This document shows positions 1 through 12,055 of a stretch of 64,000 nucleotides of DNA, piece by piece. Origin of the DNA: Drosophila persimilis (Eukaryota > Arthropoda > Insecta > Diptera > Drosophilidae); the NCBI RefSeq assembly GCF_003286085.1, contig NW_020825288.1:24366001-24430000 (forward strand). The letters run 5' to 3'. The notes beneath the pieces were generated by a model. It saw nothing but the letters and a program-made list of their open reading frames with translations. It did no database searches and was not told the origin of the DNA. Each line of letters begins with the position of its first letter. Within the stretch, counting starts at the first letter, position 1. The position numbers were made by a program, and so were the translations under genes.

Positions 1-3000
1 TTTGCCGCAGTTGGTGAAAGCGAGCTCAGATCCATCGATTGCCACTAACCAGGATAACTTGGATAGGGATAGAGACATAATTGGTGAAGGACTACCACCT
101 CCATATACGGTAAGAGGCCACAGAAGAAACCACAAATCAGTTCAAGCATGCGCTTCCACTAAAACAAAAAAAAACAAAAACAGAAACAGAAACATCTCGA
201 GTTTTTCAAGCGCCCAATCTCTAATACCATCAATGATCCAATCTCAGTATCTAATTTATTTCGCTACCCTTCAATCTCCGATCTGCAACCCAATCCACAC
301 GCAATGCACTGGTGATTGCACCGCTCTCCAACACAGGTACCCTACGATCACGGCGTTCCAGGGAACCCGGCCAATCGCCGCCAAACGGTGGACGCCAGCA
401 AGTACGCGATCTACGGCACCAGTGTGCCCCAGCAGCTGCAGCAGCAGCAGCAGCCGGGAGGAGATCCCGCCGCAGCCAGACCACAGTCCCTGTACGGCAT
501 CAATGCCCCCGATCTGCCACCGCGCATCGATCGTCAGTCCAAGCCAGGAGATCTCCCACTAAACACTTCTGGATCCTCATCGCGCAACGGCAGTTCGGCC
601 GGCACTCTGGGACGCTCGGCACAGGAGCGGCTGTTCGGCAAGCCAGTGGTCCAGGATGATGTCCAGGCGGAGTACATAACCCGCAATGCTCTGGTCGGGT
701 CTGGGTCCACTGCCGACACCATTGAACGGCAGCAGCAGCAGCAGCAACAGCAGCAGCACCAGGCCTCTCTGGAGCGACAGGCTCGAATGAACGCGGCCAT
801 GGGCAGTCCCGCCCAGCTGAAGGCCAACGGAGGAGGCGCCTCCACCTACGACAGTGTGTCCAGCTACGATTCGTACAACAACACGCAGATGGCCATGCAG
901 AACCTGGGCCGACTGGGTCCCAATGCGCCCGATGATCTCAAATCAGTGCCAAATGCAAGGTAAGCCAGACTACACCCTCGAAATGATCAACAAATCTGTA
1001 ATTTGAATCATTTATGTGTATTTTTCAGTGGTCGCCCCTTGCCGCCTGTTGGCCAATCGCATGATTATGGCCGCACACCGCACGATCATCGCAGCTTTGG
1101 TGGGGCCAACGATCTGAATCGCCAGAGCAGCCCAGGCCGACCCCACTATCATGAAATGAATGCGTCCCGTAATATCGGTAAGTCTGACCATCTCTAGGTC
1201 TTCCAGATCCGGATCTAACTGAAGGCTATGTCTGATTATAGATCCACGTAATGGCACTCCGCAGCGTCCCTCGAATTTGGGCCTCGAAAGCAGTCCCCGC
1301 AAGCCTTTGGTGGAGACCAAAACGGATTACGGCAAATACAGGTAATGTGCGGGACTATCCTGGGCTATTTATCCAGTCTGGGAATCTGTGTATATAGCCC
1401 CTGAATCGGTTGTAATATAAACAAACTCTTTACTCTCTCTTTCTCCTGCTCCGTTGGTATCGTTTCGTTTCACTTTCGCATGCATCTCGATTGCGTTTGT
1501 ATCTTTCTGTCTCTCTCTTTCTCTCTTTAAATATATATTATATGTGTAATGTACTCCATTAGACGCTATCATTTACATGTGCCCCATTTGCACCATTTGC
1601 ATTTAATGCACTCGCTCTCACCCTCCTCGTCCAAGCTCTCGCCTGCACCTTTCAATAGGCCAATGCCTTTGCCTCTGCCCTGTGCCCTTCAGCTGAATCA
1701 GCAGCAAGTAAGCAGCCATCGCTTGCATCTGTCATCTGGAGTCGGAGTTGGAGGAGGAGGAGCCTACGATCGGCGACCCATAGCTGCGCCACGTCTGCAT
1801 GCTTCCCTGATGCCACCACCACCAGCCCTGATGTCCAGTGTCTCAGCCTACGATACGCTCGTCTGAAAAACGACAACGAAAATGCACTAGAAGAGACTAC
1901 ATTCTATTTACCATTTGAATGAACCTTTAAGGCCTTCCTTAATATTCTCCCTCTCTACTTTTGTAAATAAAACCCTCGACCCTGAACCCTGAAAGTGCAA
2001 TAAATAATAAATATTATATGTTAATCACACAAGACCTACATATCTATCCAAGAGTTTTGTATACCATATAGACCCCCATATAGACCCCCTGCATATCCGC
2101 ATCTGAAGCATATTGTAATACACACATGTCCTTATAATTATGTGAAATTCTTTTTCTCTTTCTTGCTTATGTTTTGTGCTCGCCTCTCGCCACACACATC
2201 GTCAAATGTTTTTGTACGACACCTGTCCCAAAAACACACACGAACACACACCCATAATGCAACCACCCATCCCACGACCACCACCACACCATCCACAAAA
2301 ACCACGTCCAGTCGGAACAATTCCGTCTCTCAAGCGGACTACAGCAAACTGCCGAAGAGTGTGCCGCCCCCGCAGCTTGGCGGCGTGGTGGTGCCGCCAC
2401 CGACTGTGAGCAACGGCCAGGCAGGACCGGGAGGACAGATGAACGGCAGCGGGACGCCGAGCAGCAATGGCAGCGGACCCTTCAAGCCAGTGCCGCCACC
2501 AAAACCGAAGAACTATCGCCCCCCGGTGCAGAGCGGTGGGAGCAGCGGCAGCGGGGGCACCACACCCTGGGAGAACGGCGTAAGTGAACAGACGGGGGAT
2601 CCCTCGATGATTTGGCTAATGTTTTGATTGCATTCCCAGGACTCTGGTTCGCCACGTTCCCCCAATGGCTTCTACTATCCGCCAACACCATCGCACCATC
2701 ATTATGGGCAGCAGGCGACACCGGGCTCGCCCAGCAATGGACACATGCAACAGCAACAGCAGCAGCAGGCACAGCAGCAGCCCACCTACGGCGGGAGCAA
2801 CGGCAACTACGGGCAGGCGCCACCACCGCAGCCGTATCCGCCGGCCAATGGCTACAATGGGAACAGTCATCATTACAACGGAGGCAGCGGAACGGGCCCG
2901 TACATAGCACCACATCGGGGCATGCCACCGCCCATAGGTGGGTGCACACTCCACTCCTCCCATAATGGAATGCTGAATATATGTGTTTATGTTATTTTAC

Positions 3001-6000
3001 AGGAAACCTGCCGCCGCATACGCCCGAGCGACATGCCCTGGATCTGGCCGGAAGTCGGGAGCAGCGTGGTTCCGCCTTTGAGCTGTATCGTAAACCGCAA
3101 ATCGGCGCCACCGCGGGGCACCATCACAATATGAGGTGAGTGAAGAGAGCATTTACCAGTCCTGACGGCCCCCTCCCGCCACTCAAACAAACCTTCTTGG
3201 AGGAGAGCCAAACCCCTCCCCCAAAACGCCCCACTCAAAAACCACACACAAAAAAAACATACAGAAAAAACTCTCTTTTTTTTAAGCCTCCTTCAATTTT
3301 CAACATTTGTGTTAACGAAAAATGTTTTATATTTTTGTTATATGCCATTTTTGTAATTTACAACAAACAATCAATCAGTCAATCAGTCAATCTGTCAATC
3401 TGTCAGTCAGCCAATCAGTCGAATCAATCATTCTGCCAATATATTTCACATTTTCATGCGGTTGCTGGTCATTCACATACGATATTCGATGCAAACAAAA
3501 TTTCACACCAAAAAACGCACAACAATCGCATATATTACATCGTACAAAAATCCAAAAAATAATTATTGTATTTTGCAATAACCAAAATTATTAACCAAAC
3601 AAACCACAAAACGCTTAACAAAATTTAAAAAAAAACAAAAACAAAAAGTTAAGAGCGCTTCACGCCAAAAAAAAAAGAAAAGAAAATCAAACGAAAATAA
3701 AACATTTTTCGGGTTAACTTCGTATACAAATATTTCTATACTCTCAAAACTTGATCTTGAATTTACCTATTATACATTTTACGGATCATGCTTTTTAGCT
3801 GATATTTTACTCTGAATAATCCTATCCGTACTTCTGCTCTGAACACGTTCCTCCGGGTACTTGAGAGTTGACTTTGAACCTAACTTAACTGCGGTGTTTG
3901 GGTTACAGAACACTTGACTAACAAACAAACAAACAAATTTAACTTAAACCTAAATGTTTGAACTACAATTGGTTATCGGTGTTCCTTTTATTATCTACAG
4001 TTTTGGTTAATTTGCAAAGTATTATATACTATATATACTACCTTTATAAAGAATCCAAGGATCGTATGTAGATGTACAATATATACAAAATATGCGCTTG
4101 TGTGTCTTTTTTTGGCGAGACTTTTGCAGGAATGAAACGCGTCTTACAGCAGACAGGGTTCTAGGGTTCTCGATCGAAAGGCTGTTCAATACTGAACCAA
4201 AAAGAGATCCAGTTCTCTCTGGGCCTAGAGCAGAGCTTCCATTTCCGATCTTCCACCGATTCCTTGATTCTTTTAAGTCCACATGAGCTCTTTTATCCAA
4301 AATCCCCCTCAGAAACAGAACCCTTACAAAACACTCTGCTAACCAACAACAAAAAATCATATAAAAAATACCTTTAGCGAAATGGAGCCGTACGATGAGC
4401 GATACGATGATTACTATGCCATGCCGCCGCCTGCCCCCCACCCACAGGCAGTGGGCGGTCATTCCATGCAAAGATCTCGATCAGCGCCACGCTACCCCCA
4501 CGAGAGGCCACCGCATGCCCAAGATCCCAACTATTACAGCAACTATGGGACGAGCAGGGGCCGCAGTCAGCCTAGACAGCAGCAGCAGTATGCTCCGCCC
4601 CAGCAGCAGTATTACGATGATCATGGCATGGAGGTGGTCATGCCACCGCCGCCATTGCCGCCGCACAAGAAAAAGAAATCGGTGCTAAAGAGCCCGCTGG
4701 CGGCACTGAAGAATGCCCTGCTGAAGACCACGCGACCACTGAGGCGAATGAACAGCATGGTGGAGCCGGAGAGGAAGCCCAAGGGACTGCGGCGCCAGCA
4801 ATCGATGCTGGAGAGGGGTGTGCAGAGGCCCTACTATCCGGACGAGTTCCCCACCTATCCGGCTGGGTTCGAGGAGCATTCGCGACGTGGCATGATGCCG
4901 CCCAACCATCAGGAGCCCTATTACGCCGGTCACTATCCTCCTCAGCAGCAGCAGGAGATGATGATGAACAGCACGTATCAGAATCTGGAAAGTGAGGATA
5001 TCTATGGGAATATTGGGGGAACAGCACAGCGCATGCCCCACCATCCACAGGACAATGGCTATGGGTACGATCAGTACGATCTGTATGCGAATAGAGCCTG
5101 CATCGATCTCGAGCGGAGGCAGGCAGAGGCTGCGGCGGCTGCAGCGGCTGGAGCACGGAACGGAGGCCGGAGGATCGTGCGTCGCCACAGCACCACCACA
5201 GCGGATCGAGGAGGCAACCAGCCGCCCAACAGGCGACCCCTGGTCAGTCCGGGCTACGAGCAGGATCCCCAGGACATTTATCAGACGCGACAGGGCGCCT
5301 ACATGATGCCCGACCAGAGGCGGGCGCCCAACTCGGAGGTGATGACCCGCAGACGCTTCTACCCGGGAGCGGCCAACGAGCAGACCGAGGAGGAGCCGCT
5401 CTACCAGTCCCGTCGCGAGATGCAGCGCGAGATGCAGCGCAATCATCTGTACCAGTCGAAACGGGAAATGCAGGAGCGCATCAGCCAGGGCAAGCGGGAC
5501 ATGGAGCGGGAGTTTAGCCCCCAGAGCAGCAGCCAGTCGGAGCGGGACGACCGCTCGGAACGCTCCAATTCGGAGAGCATCTATCAGAGCCGGCGGGAGG
5601 CCAAGGAGAGCGCCCTGAAGACGCGCACCCAGCTGAGGGATCAGATCTATCAGACGCGTCGCGAGGCCCTCGACAGCATGGCGGAGCCCATTTATGTGTC
5701 CAAAAGGGACGTGGGCAGACCAGCACCCATATACGAGTCGCGCGAGGAGAGCATCCTGCAGTCGCGCGAGAATGAGACCGATGAGAAGAAGGAGGGCAAA
5801 ACGGAGCAGGTGCAGGTGGAGATCAATGCACAGCCGGAGGAGCCCACAGAGGACTCGACCTTGAGTCGTTCGGACTTGCAAAAGTCCTCGGACACGGTCA
5901 TTGAGAATCCAGCAGCAAGAGCTCCTCTTGTCGAAGATGAAATTGAGGAGCACGACCAGGACGAGGAGGAGGCGTCAGAAGTAGAAGCCCAAGACGAAGC

Positions 6001-7485
6001 CGAGAGCTCCGCAGAGGCCACAGAGGAGGCGACGGCCATTGAGAATAACCAGCACAATGAGGGAATGCTGGCAAACGAGACGCAGAACGTGTCCGATGAT
6101 GTGTTCGAGGCGGCCGACACGGTATCAGCCTTGGCCCCGCCTCCAGCTCCCAGCCATACTTTGACCCCTCGCTCGGGTCGCGCATCCTTCCACATCTCGA
6201 ATATACTGAAGCGCACCGGGCCTCCGCCCAGCTCCCCCATCGGCGACAGTTGCACCTCAATCGAGACCCAGTACACGTCGCAGGCCAGCCTGCCCGTTGG
6301 CCCGCCCAATGCCACGAGCACACCCTTCAGCAGCAGCATGTCCCTGCCGATAGCCGGACCTGTGGGCACATCCGCACCAGCAGCTGCCTCCGCCTCGAAT
6401 GGACCCTTTCCCAGTATGCCCCGGGAGCCGAGCACCATGCGGGGATTCTTCGATTCCAATGGCGGCACCCTGGCCGACAAGGTGTGGCATGTCTCGCTGC
6501 AGATCCCGCCCGGAGCCATTCCGGTGGGCGTGCGCCAGGAGATCTACTTTACAGTGAGCGATCCGCGCATGGGACAGGCCGTCGGCGGACCTCCGCTGGA
6601 CATGGAAAATGGTTGGTCTAACACACACTCTACTCCCGTACTCCCGTATGCATCCACCACCAAAAACCACTACCACAACCACCTACCTACTAAAGCAATC
6701 CACACATCACCGGTCTTCTCTCTTTGAGTTGCGATTGCGACCATTTTGAATGCAGCATTTTTGTGTTTAATTCGTTGTACATATTTGATCTTGATTTAAG
6801 CTTATTTTCCTCTATGGTGGATGGTGATTTTATGGATATTTATTGTAGTCTTTAATCCTTAGTTTGTAGTTCTAAAGTAATACTAATAACAGCTTGCTTG
6901 CATGTAACTTCCATAGTTCATATCTATTAACACATAGATTAGTTTATTCTCTAATCTTTCGTCAACAGTTCTTCCAATTTCAGTTCTAATTTCTTCAATT
7001 TCCGCCCTAAAACCCCTTTACTGTTTGTTCTCCCTTGATAATTGCACTGAAACAGCCTCTCTTGCTACAGATCTTTCTCCCACAAATTGAGTGTTGTCTA
7101 TGCCTGTACTCACTTACACTTGCCGTAACACAGAACAACCTATCCACATGATATCAAATACAATACCAGTTACACACACACACACACACACACATATTAT
7201 ATATCTATCACAATTTACCAGATCGATAATTAACATGTGTTTTATTTTCCCAAATGTGCAGGTGAGACCATGCTATCACCCCTTGTGATGTGCGGGCCGC
7301 AGGGCCTTGAGTTTATGGTTCCGGTTACACTCAATATACCCCACTGTGCCGGACGCACGGCATCGCTGGGCCTGGCCCTGAAGGCAACCGACAGCGAGAA
7401 GAACCTGCACACCGAGTGGGACAACATTGATCTGCCCAGCAATGCTGCTGCCCACACGGTCTCCGTCAAGGTGGATCACTTCTAA
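1..7485 (+). CDS. pyd: Polychaetoid (ZO-1 family junction scaffold), 3' part, nine exons
   Basis: The window opens inside this gene. Exons read from splice signals are 1-109, 337-959, 1029-1177, 1242-1341, 2312-2579, 2640-2937, 3003-3135, 4378-6611 and 7262-7485. They join in one frame for about 1378 residues ending VKVDHF. The last 120 residues, from KVWHVSLQIPPGAIPVG through the final exon, form a ZU5 domain as in ZO-1 proteins; this is the main basis for the name. The PDZ, SH3 and guanylate-kinase domains expected upstream are outside the window. The visible part is disordered: Gln, Pro, Gly and Ser rich, with polyQ near 729-760, a basic patch around 4670-4810, a run of YQSRRE-like motifs at 5276-5770 and an acidic stretch near 5930-6060. 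Family knowledge: the protein links junction membrane proteins to actin in epithelia and acts in tracheal and sensory-bristle development. The donor after 6611 is GTTGGT, which is weak. Confidence 0.9.
729..760 (+). repeat. CAG/CAA (opa) repeat coding polyglutamine in polychaetoid
   Basis: The stretch is a run of CAG and CAA codons encoding about ten Gln in the exon 337-959. A second, shorter run is at about 436-453. Such opa repeats are common in Drosophila developmental genes and usually vary in length. Confidence 0.85.
1563..1866 (+). CDS. pyd: Probable alternative 3'-terminal exon of polychaetoid
   Basis: The intron after the exon ending at 1341 contains a second good acceptor: a long pyrimidine tract at about 1503-1530, then ATTAG at 1558-1562. 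Joined to that exon it stays open for 100 codons (RRYHLHVPHLHH onward) to a TGA at 1864-1866. AATAAA signals follow at 1966-1971. The product would lack everything downstream, including ZU5, and would end SAYDTLV. That fits a class I PDZ ligand (S/T-x-hydrophobic at the C-terminus). The codon at the junction is AGA. The exon is seen in sequence only; its use is inferred. Confidence 0.55.
1966..1971 (+). terminator. AATAAA poly(A) signal for the short polychaetoid exon
   Basis: A canonical AATAAA lies 100 bases after the stop at 1866. Further AATAAA/AATAAT copies follow at about 2000-2012. This is consistent with intronic cleavage and polyadenylation. Confidence 0.5.
3136..4377 (+). other. Polychaetoid intron, 1.24 kb
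   Basis: Reading through the donor at 3136 meets a stop at once (AGG TGA). The intron is AT-rich. It contains CAATCAGT-type tetranucleotide repeats at about 3368-3425 and A-rich tracts at 3620-3700. I see no convincing coding sequence in it. The acceptor is CTTTAG at 4372-4377, followed by a 2.2-kb exon. Confidence 0.65.
6612..7261 (+). other. Last polychaetoid intron, with a CA microsatellite
   Basis: This intron splits the ZU5 domain between ...DMENG and ETMLSPLV. A perfect CA run lies at 7172-7193 just before the acceptor TGTGCAG at 7255-7261. If the weak donor GTTGGT is not used, the frame stays open to a TGA at 6725-6727 and adds about 38 residues to a truncated ZU5. Confidence 0.6.
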
Positions 7486-8923
7486 TCAAGGCGGCATTCG
7501 GCATTCGGCATCGGCATCGACCTTCGGGCTGCATTAAGTTTCATAGCATAACCACTCATCCATACGAGAATACACTTAGCTAAACACACACCTTCGAACG
7601 AAATTGTAAATAGATCCATAAATATATTACCATTAGGTTTAGGCCACGATTCCAGGGCTAGGAGGAAACTGAAACTTGGGCATTGCTTATAAAATAATTA
7701 ATTTAATTGAATATTGTCTGTTAATTGTGCCTTTAAGTGATCGTTTGGCTCTGCCTTTGAACTAAATACTACATAAATGTCGAGCTAGAAATACATACAT
7801 ACATGCGAGAACACACAGAATCGAATGCAAATGATACATATATCTGTATAAAGCGACTAGAAATTATTTGTATATCAAATAATTTGATTGTATATTTTAA
7901 CGCGATTTATTAATATGTATTTTATAAATTTACATAATTTTAATGCATTTTTTTATTGATGTATTTGACATAAAATTAGCGATTCAATTCGCATATTGTT
8001 TCGACCCACGACCCCATTTATATTGCATTCAAATTGTTAATTGTGTGCAACTATTGCATGCTGCAGTTATACATATACCATATACATTTATAAATCGTAG
8101 ATATATCCTTAGAACCTACATATACACACGCCTGTATAACCAGAACAACAAAATATAATATACAAACAAATATTTATACACATTTTTGTATTAAAGATTA
8201 TATACACAAACACGTGGAAAGCTTGGGAATAAACAAAAGAAAAACAATTAGAAAAGAAATCTCACACAAATAAGTATACATATGTCTATTTTTGTACCAT
8301 TTTCTTACAAGGATCAAGGAGAGTGGGATGCCGGATCAAGCGTGATCTTCGACAGTCTAGATCACCTCTCCTTGCCCGGTGCCCCCTATATGCCAATTTC
8401 ATACATGATTCAATGAGCCAAATATTGGTGTAAGCGAAGTTTTGCTGGAACTTCACACTCACTGTTCCCCAACATGATTTCCAGGAATGCCAGTCTTCAC
8501 CAGTCTGTATCCTCACGATCCTGGGAAAGTGGGTTCTTTGCTGGTATCACCCTGCTATTAACCGAGATATAGCCCCCGAACTTTTGCCTTCAAAATCTGA
8601 GCGGTTATATCATTGAAATTGTCAAAAATCGACCGGAATATCATAGCCGAAACTTTGATGCCGATCAAACTTTATATTTTGTATACGTATGTAAAAAACT
8701 TGCACAGAATATATATGAATGTACTATATCTTTAGGTATAAGTGCAATGCTCCACAACGAAAGCCAACAAAGATATCGCAATATCACTTTCAATCTTATA
8801 GATAACATAACAGTTTATGCTTCTAGAGACTTGAACAATAAAAATACAATTACATAACTAGGCGAAGGAAACAATTAAACAGTCTGTTATCAGTCTGTCC
8901 TACATCGATCCACCATCGATTTC
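7486..8923. other. Convergent 3' region between polychaetoid and the ARMH3 homologue
   Basis: This gap holds the polychaetoid 3' UTR, with AATAAA at 8228-8233, and presumably the minus-strand ARMH3 3' UTR. The first 750 bases are strongly AT-rich. The stretch 8290-8560 is less AT-rich and contains an interrupted inverted repeat at 8315-8374. I found no gene in it. Confidence 0.6.
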
Positions 8924-11342
8924 CTATGTGGCAGGCGCGGCTGTTAGTGCTATTGGAGCTGTTGGAGCTGTTGGTGCTGCTGGGGCTGCTGGGGCTGCTG
9001 CGGCTGCTGGGGCAGCTGGGGTAGTTGGTGTTACTGCCGAGCTGGTCATTGTCGTTAGAAGCACCTGCTCGGGTATTACGGACACTGCCTCCTTCACATA
9101 GCCATAAATGTGTTTTCGCGTATCGTTTACGACATCGCGCACCATCGCCTTAAAGAAGTTGGTGTGCAGCGGCGTCTCCGCATAACGCTCGTATTGATCC
9201 AGGGAATCCTGCAGCTTCAGCGTGAGGTCATAATTCTTGCGCACCACATCGAGTATCTGCTCTTCCGTGGGCGTTGACAATCCCTGCTCGGCCAGCCACT
9301 CCTTGATCTTGTTCTGAAAGTGCTTCACTATGGCTAGGATGTTGACCAGGGAATTTAGTAGCTTGATGACATCGTCTTTATAGTCGCACTCTCCCATCGT
9401 TGTGTAACGCAAAACTGAAAAGAAACGAGACTGTTAGTCATTAGGCCTAAGGATCGAAACCCATTGAGCTTACCCATCGCATGAATTTCGGTAAAGACCT
9501 TCTCCTCGCGATTCAGTTCATAGTAGAGCTCATCATAGCTATTTGTGGTGGCCAAAAACGTATCACCGTAGGTAATAAACAGGTTAAAAATATTCACCAC
9601 TTGCAGAGACAAGTGAAATATATTGCATTTCTTGACCAGCGTCTGTTCCTGATTGACCAGGAAACGTAGCAGCCCAATCAACGCCGACCACAGCTCCTTC
9701 CAGGGATAATTGAGGCGGACACGACAACGCTTCTGATAGCACAGTATGCGATGGATCACACCAATGCACAGCAGATACAGTTCCATGGGAAACTTTTTCA
9801 TTAAATGCGATACAATGAACTCCACCAATAGGTCGAGCAGGGTGGCAGCCAGGGGCTGGGACTTGCCCACACGATCCACATTCAGCTTGCGGTGACGCAT
9901 CTGGGCCCGATGCAGCATCACCTTAAAGGTGAGATTACTGTCGTGCATCATGGAGTTGGCATACTGATCCTCCGAAATGCAGGTGAGTATCAGGAAACAC
10001 AGCTTCAGATTGGCAATGCTCGACTCGTTCTTGTTGTCCTGCATCACAATGGAGCAATATTGAAAGACAGCCACCAGCAGATTCGTGGGATACTGCGTTA
10101 TGTCGATGATCGGGGCATTCGACAAATCAGGCACGGGCTGAGCTAGACTCAAGGTGTTGCTGGGCGACGGCGGCGCACTGGACTCGGCCTGGGTGTGGGC
10201 CAGTGTTGTGATAAAGTTCCGGTTGAGATGCACTGCCTCGTAGAGGGCCAGCAGCAGGCCATTGTTGGCCTTGATCTGCTGCACCCGCTCACAGCCCTCG
10301 TCCGAGACAAACATGTTCCCCACAATGTTCGAGAGCGATGAGAACCAGGATGAGGATTGGACATTGTTCAGGCTCTGGATGTACTGGCGGCAAAAGTCAA
10401 TAAGCGATTGTGATATCATTTGGCCATATCTAAAATTATGATAATTATTATCAGAGCATTAGTTCGATATGGCGCGTCCACGTGGAAAATTTGTAGACAT
10501 ACCCATTCAGGGCCAGCTCATCAGCCAATATAGACAGCTGCACCACATACGGATTGGTGGCCTCGTGCTTCCGATAGTTGACCAAAATAGTCAGTAGTAT
10601 AACAATATCATGTCCGTGCTGTGTACGAAACGTGGGATCGCTGAGCAACCTTACAAAGGCATCGAACATACTGTGCATCATCAGATGCTCGAAGAGCGCA
10701 TTCTGATTGACATTGTCCGTGCCCGTGACCAGGACTTGCAGCAGCTTAAGGCACATGAAGCGGGCATTCTCAGTAACATCGCCCAGTAGGATGCGATTGC
10801 AATACTGCATCATTAGCTTAAGCCATTCGTCCATTTTCTCATGGCCAAAGATCTCATTGACAATGTTGAACGGCGGGTCCGTATTGGATTTCTTAAAAAT
10901 GCCATAGAAAAGGGAACACAGCGTTTGGAGGCTGTTGCACAAGCGCTTCGGATGATCCTCTGGAAGAAACAGCGGTAGTCAGAGCGCGATTCATTGATAG
11001 TTGGTCCGATTTACCAGTGTTCAGCATTTCGATGCATTTTTGAAACAACGTATTGAGGTTTGGCTTCACCACTTGCAGCAGTTCGCTGTTTAGCTTCCCG
11101 ATTTCATTCTCCAGCGCCTCAAAGTTCGGTTGCAGCAAAAAGAACTCATTCCAGAACTCGGAGCTCTCCGTGCTGGGATCCTCGCCACGGAACAAGAGCT
11201 CGTATATGTACACGACCTGTTAATTAATTTAAATTTAATAAAATATGCAAATGGGTGTGGGCGGGTCAGATTTATGGGCGAAGTGAACCTTCTCCTTGGG
11301 GCGTTTCGTTGAGCCGCTGCCGCTGCGTTTTCGCGAGGTCAT
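8924..11342 (-). CDS. ARMH3: ARMH3 (C10orf76) homologue, armadillo-like helical protein
   Basis: Five minus-strand exons (11342-11289, 11216-11015, 10959-10503, 10429-9474, 9414-8924) join without frame breaks into 719 residues, close to the usual family size. The match to vertebrate ARMH3 runs along most of the length. Clear blocks are EFWNEFFLLQPNFEALE, LLALYEAVHLNRNFIT, CYQKRCRVRLNYPWKELW, FITYGDTFL..SYDELYYELNR and LKLQDSLDQYERY. Family knowledge: human ARMH3 binds the Arf-GEF GBF1 and PI4KB and supports Golgi PI4P and secretion. The start Met lies in an 18-codon basic first exon ending RPKEK. The first donor is GTTCAC, a poor match. An Ala/Pro/Thr-rich tail of about 40 residues follows the conserved end. 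I do not remember the fly locus name. Confidence 0.88.
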
Positions 11343-11489
11343 GATGGCTGAGCTGCTGCAAGTCCGTTGCTTTGGGGTGTCCACTGTGCCGGCCTTGATT
11401 TTAACGCCAATATGCTGAATATGTACGTGTATTTGGCAAATTAGTCTTCTATTTGCTCCTTATATTTATTCTTGCTGGCAATTTGAGCC

Positions 11490-11695
11490 ATTGGGGCCAG
11501 TCCCTCAGAAATATACCGAAAAATATACCGTCTCATTTTCAAAAAATACTGACGAATTATTCAAGTTCCGTCGTACATATTCCTCGTTTTTGATATTCCG
11601 TCGAGTATTACTTGCTAGATAGAAGCCTCAGCCCTGCCCACATAATTTTACCAGATTAATAGATCAGTTTTTTTCTTGACTGGTTGGTTTTAAAT
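11490..11695 (-). repeat. Dispersed repeat copy A (minus orientation)
   Basis: Read on the minus strand this stretch contains, in order, ACCAGTCAAG, TGTGGGCAGGGCTGAGG, TCGACGGAATATCAAAAACG and GAAAATGAGACGGTATAT, then CTGAGGG. The same ordered blocks appear on the plus strand at 15815-16025, 16190-16345 and 16650-16855. I do not recognise the family with certainty. Confidence 0.65.
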
Positions 11696-11959
11696 ACTTG
11701 ACTTTAAATGTTTTTGCCTCAATTTTTGTGTTTCAACAACAATGCAGCGTCTCGTCTGATGAAAAACCGAACGTAGCCCACTTAAGCCCCCTTTATTTAA
11801 ACAGTTCAATTACTGGAGGTAAATGGTGGAAAATATTAACGATTGTAAATTCTTCCTGTAGAGTCATGCCATCTTTCCTCTGAATTTAACCTGAACTGCG
11901 CAAAAATGATTAAATTTTCATTATTTTCCGAGGAAAATTGAAATATTTCCTTGGTTTAA

Positions 11960-12055
11960 AAGAGGTTAATCGTTCTCCGTCAAGGATTGGAAATATTACC
12001 ACATAGATAGAACATTTAGCCATGCCCACCTACTTTTATCCAATTAATTAACCTA
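11960..12055 (-). repeat. Dispersed repeat copy B (minus orientation, partial)
   Basis: On the minus strand there is AGGTGGGCATGGCTAAAT, then TTCTATCTA and GACGGA at spacings like those in copy A. It is shorter and more diverged than the other copies, so the assignment is weaker. Confidence 0.4.

Noticed and set aside
4022..4471. 149-codon minus-strand ORF in and next to the polychaetoid intron
   Set aside because: It overlaps the real coding exon starting at 4378 on the other strand and has no known domain.
4685..5953. Long minus-strand ORF opposite the big polychaetoid exon
   Set aside because: It is a mirror of the codon bias and repeats of the plus-strand exon, which carries the conserved frame.
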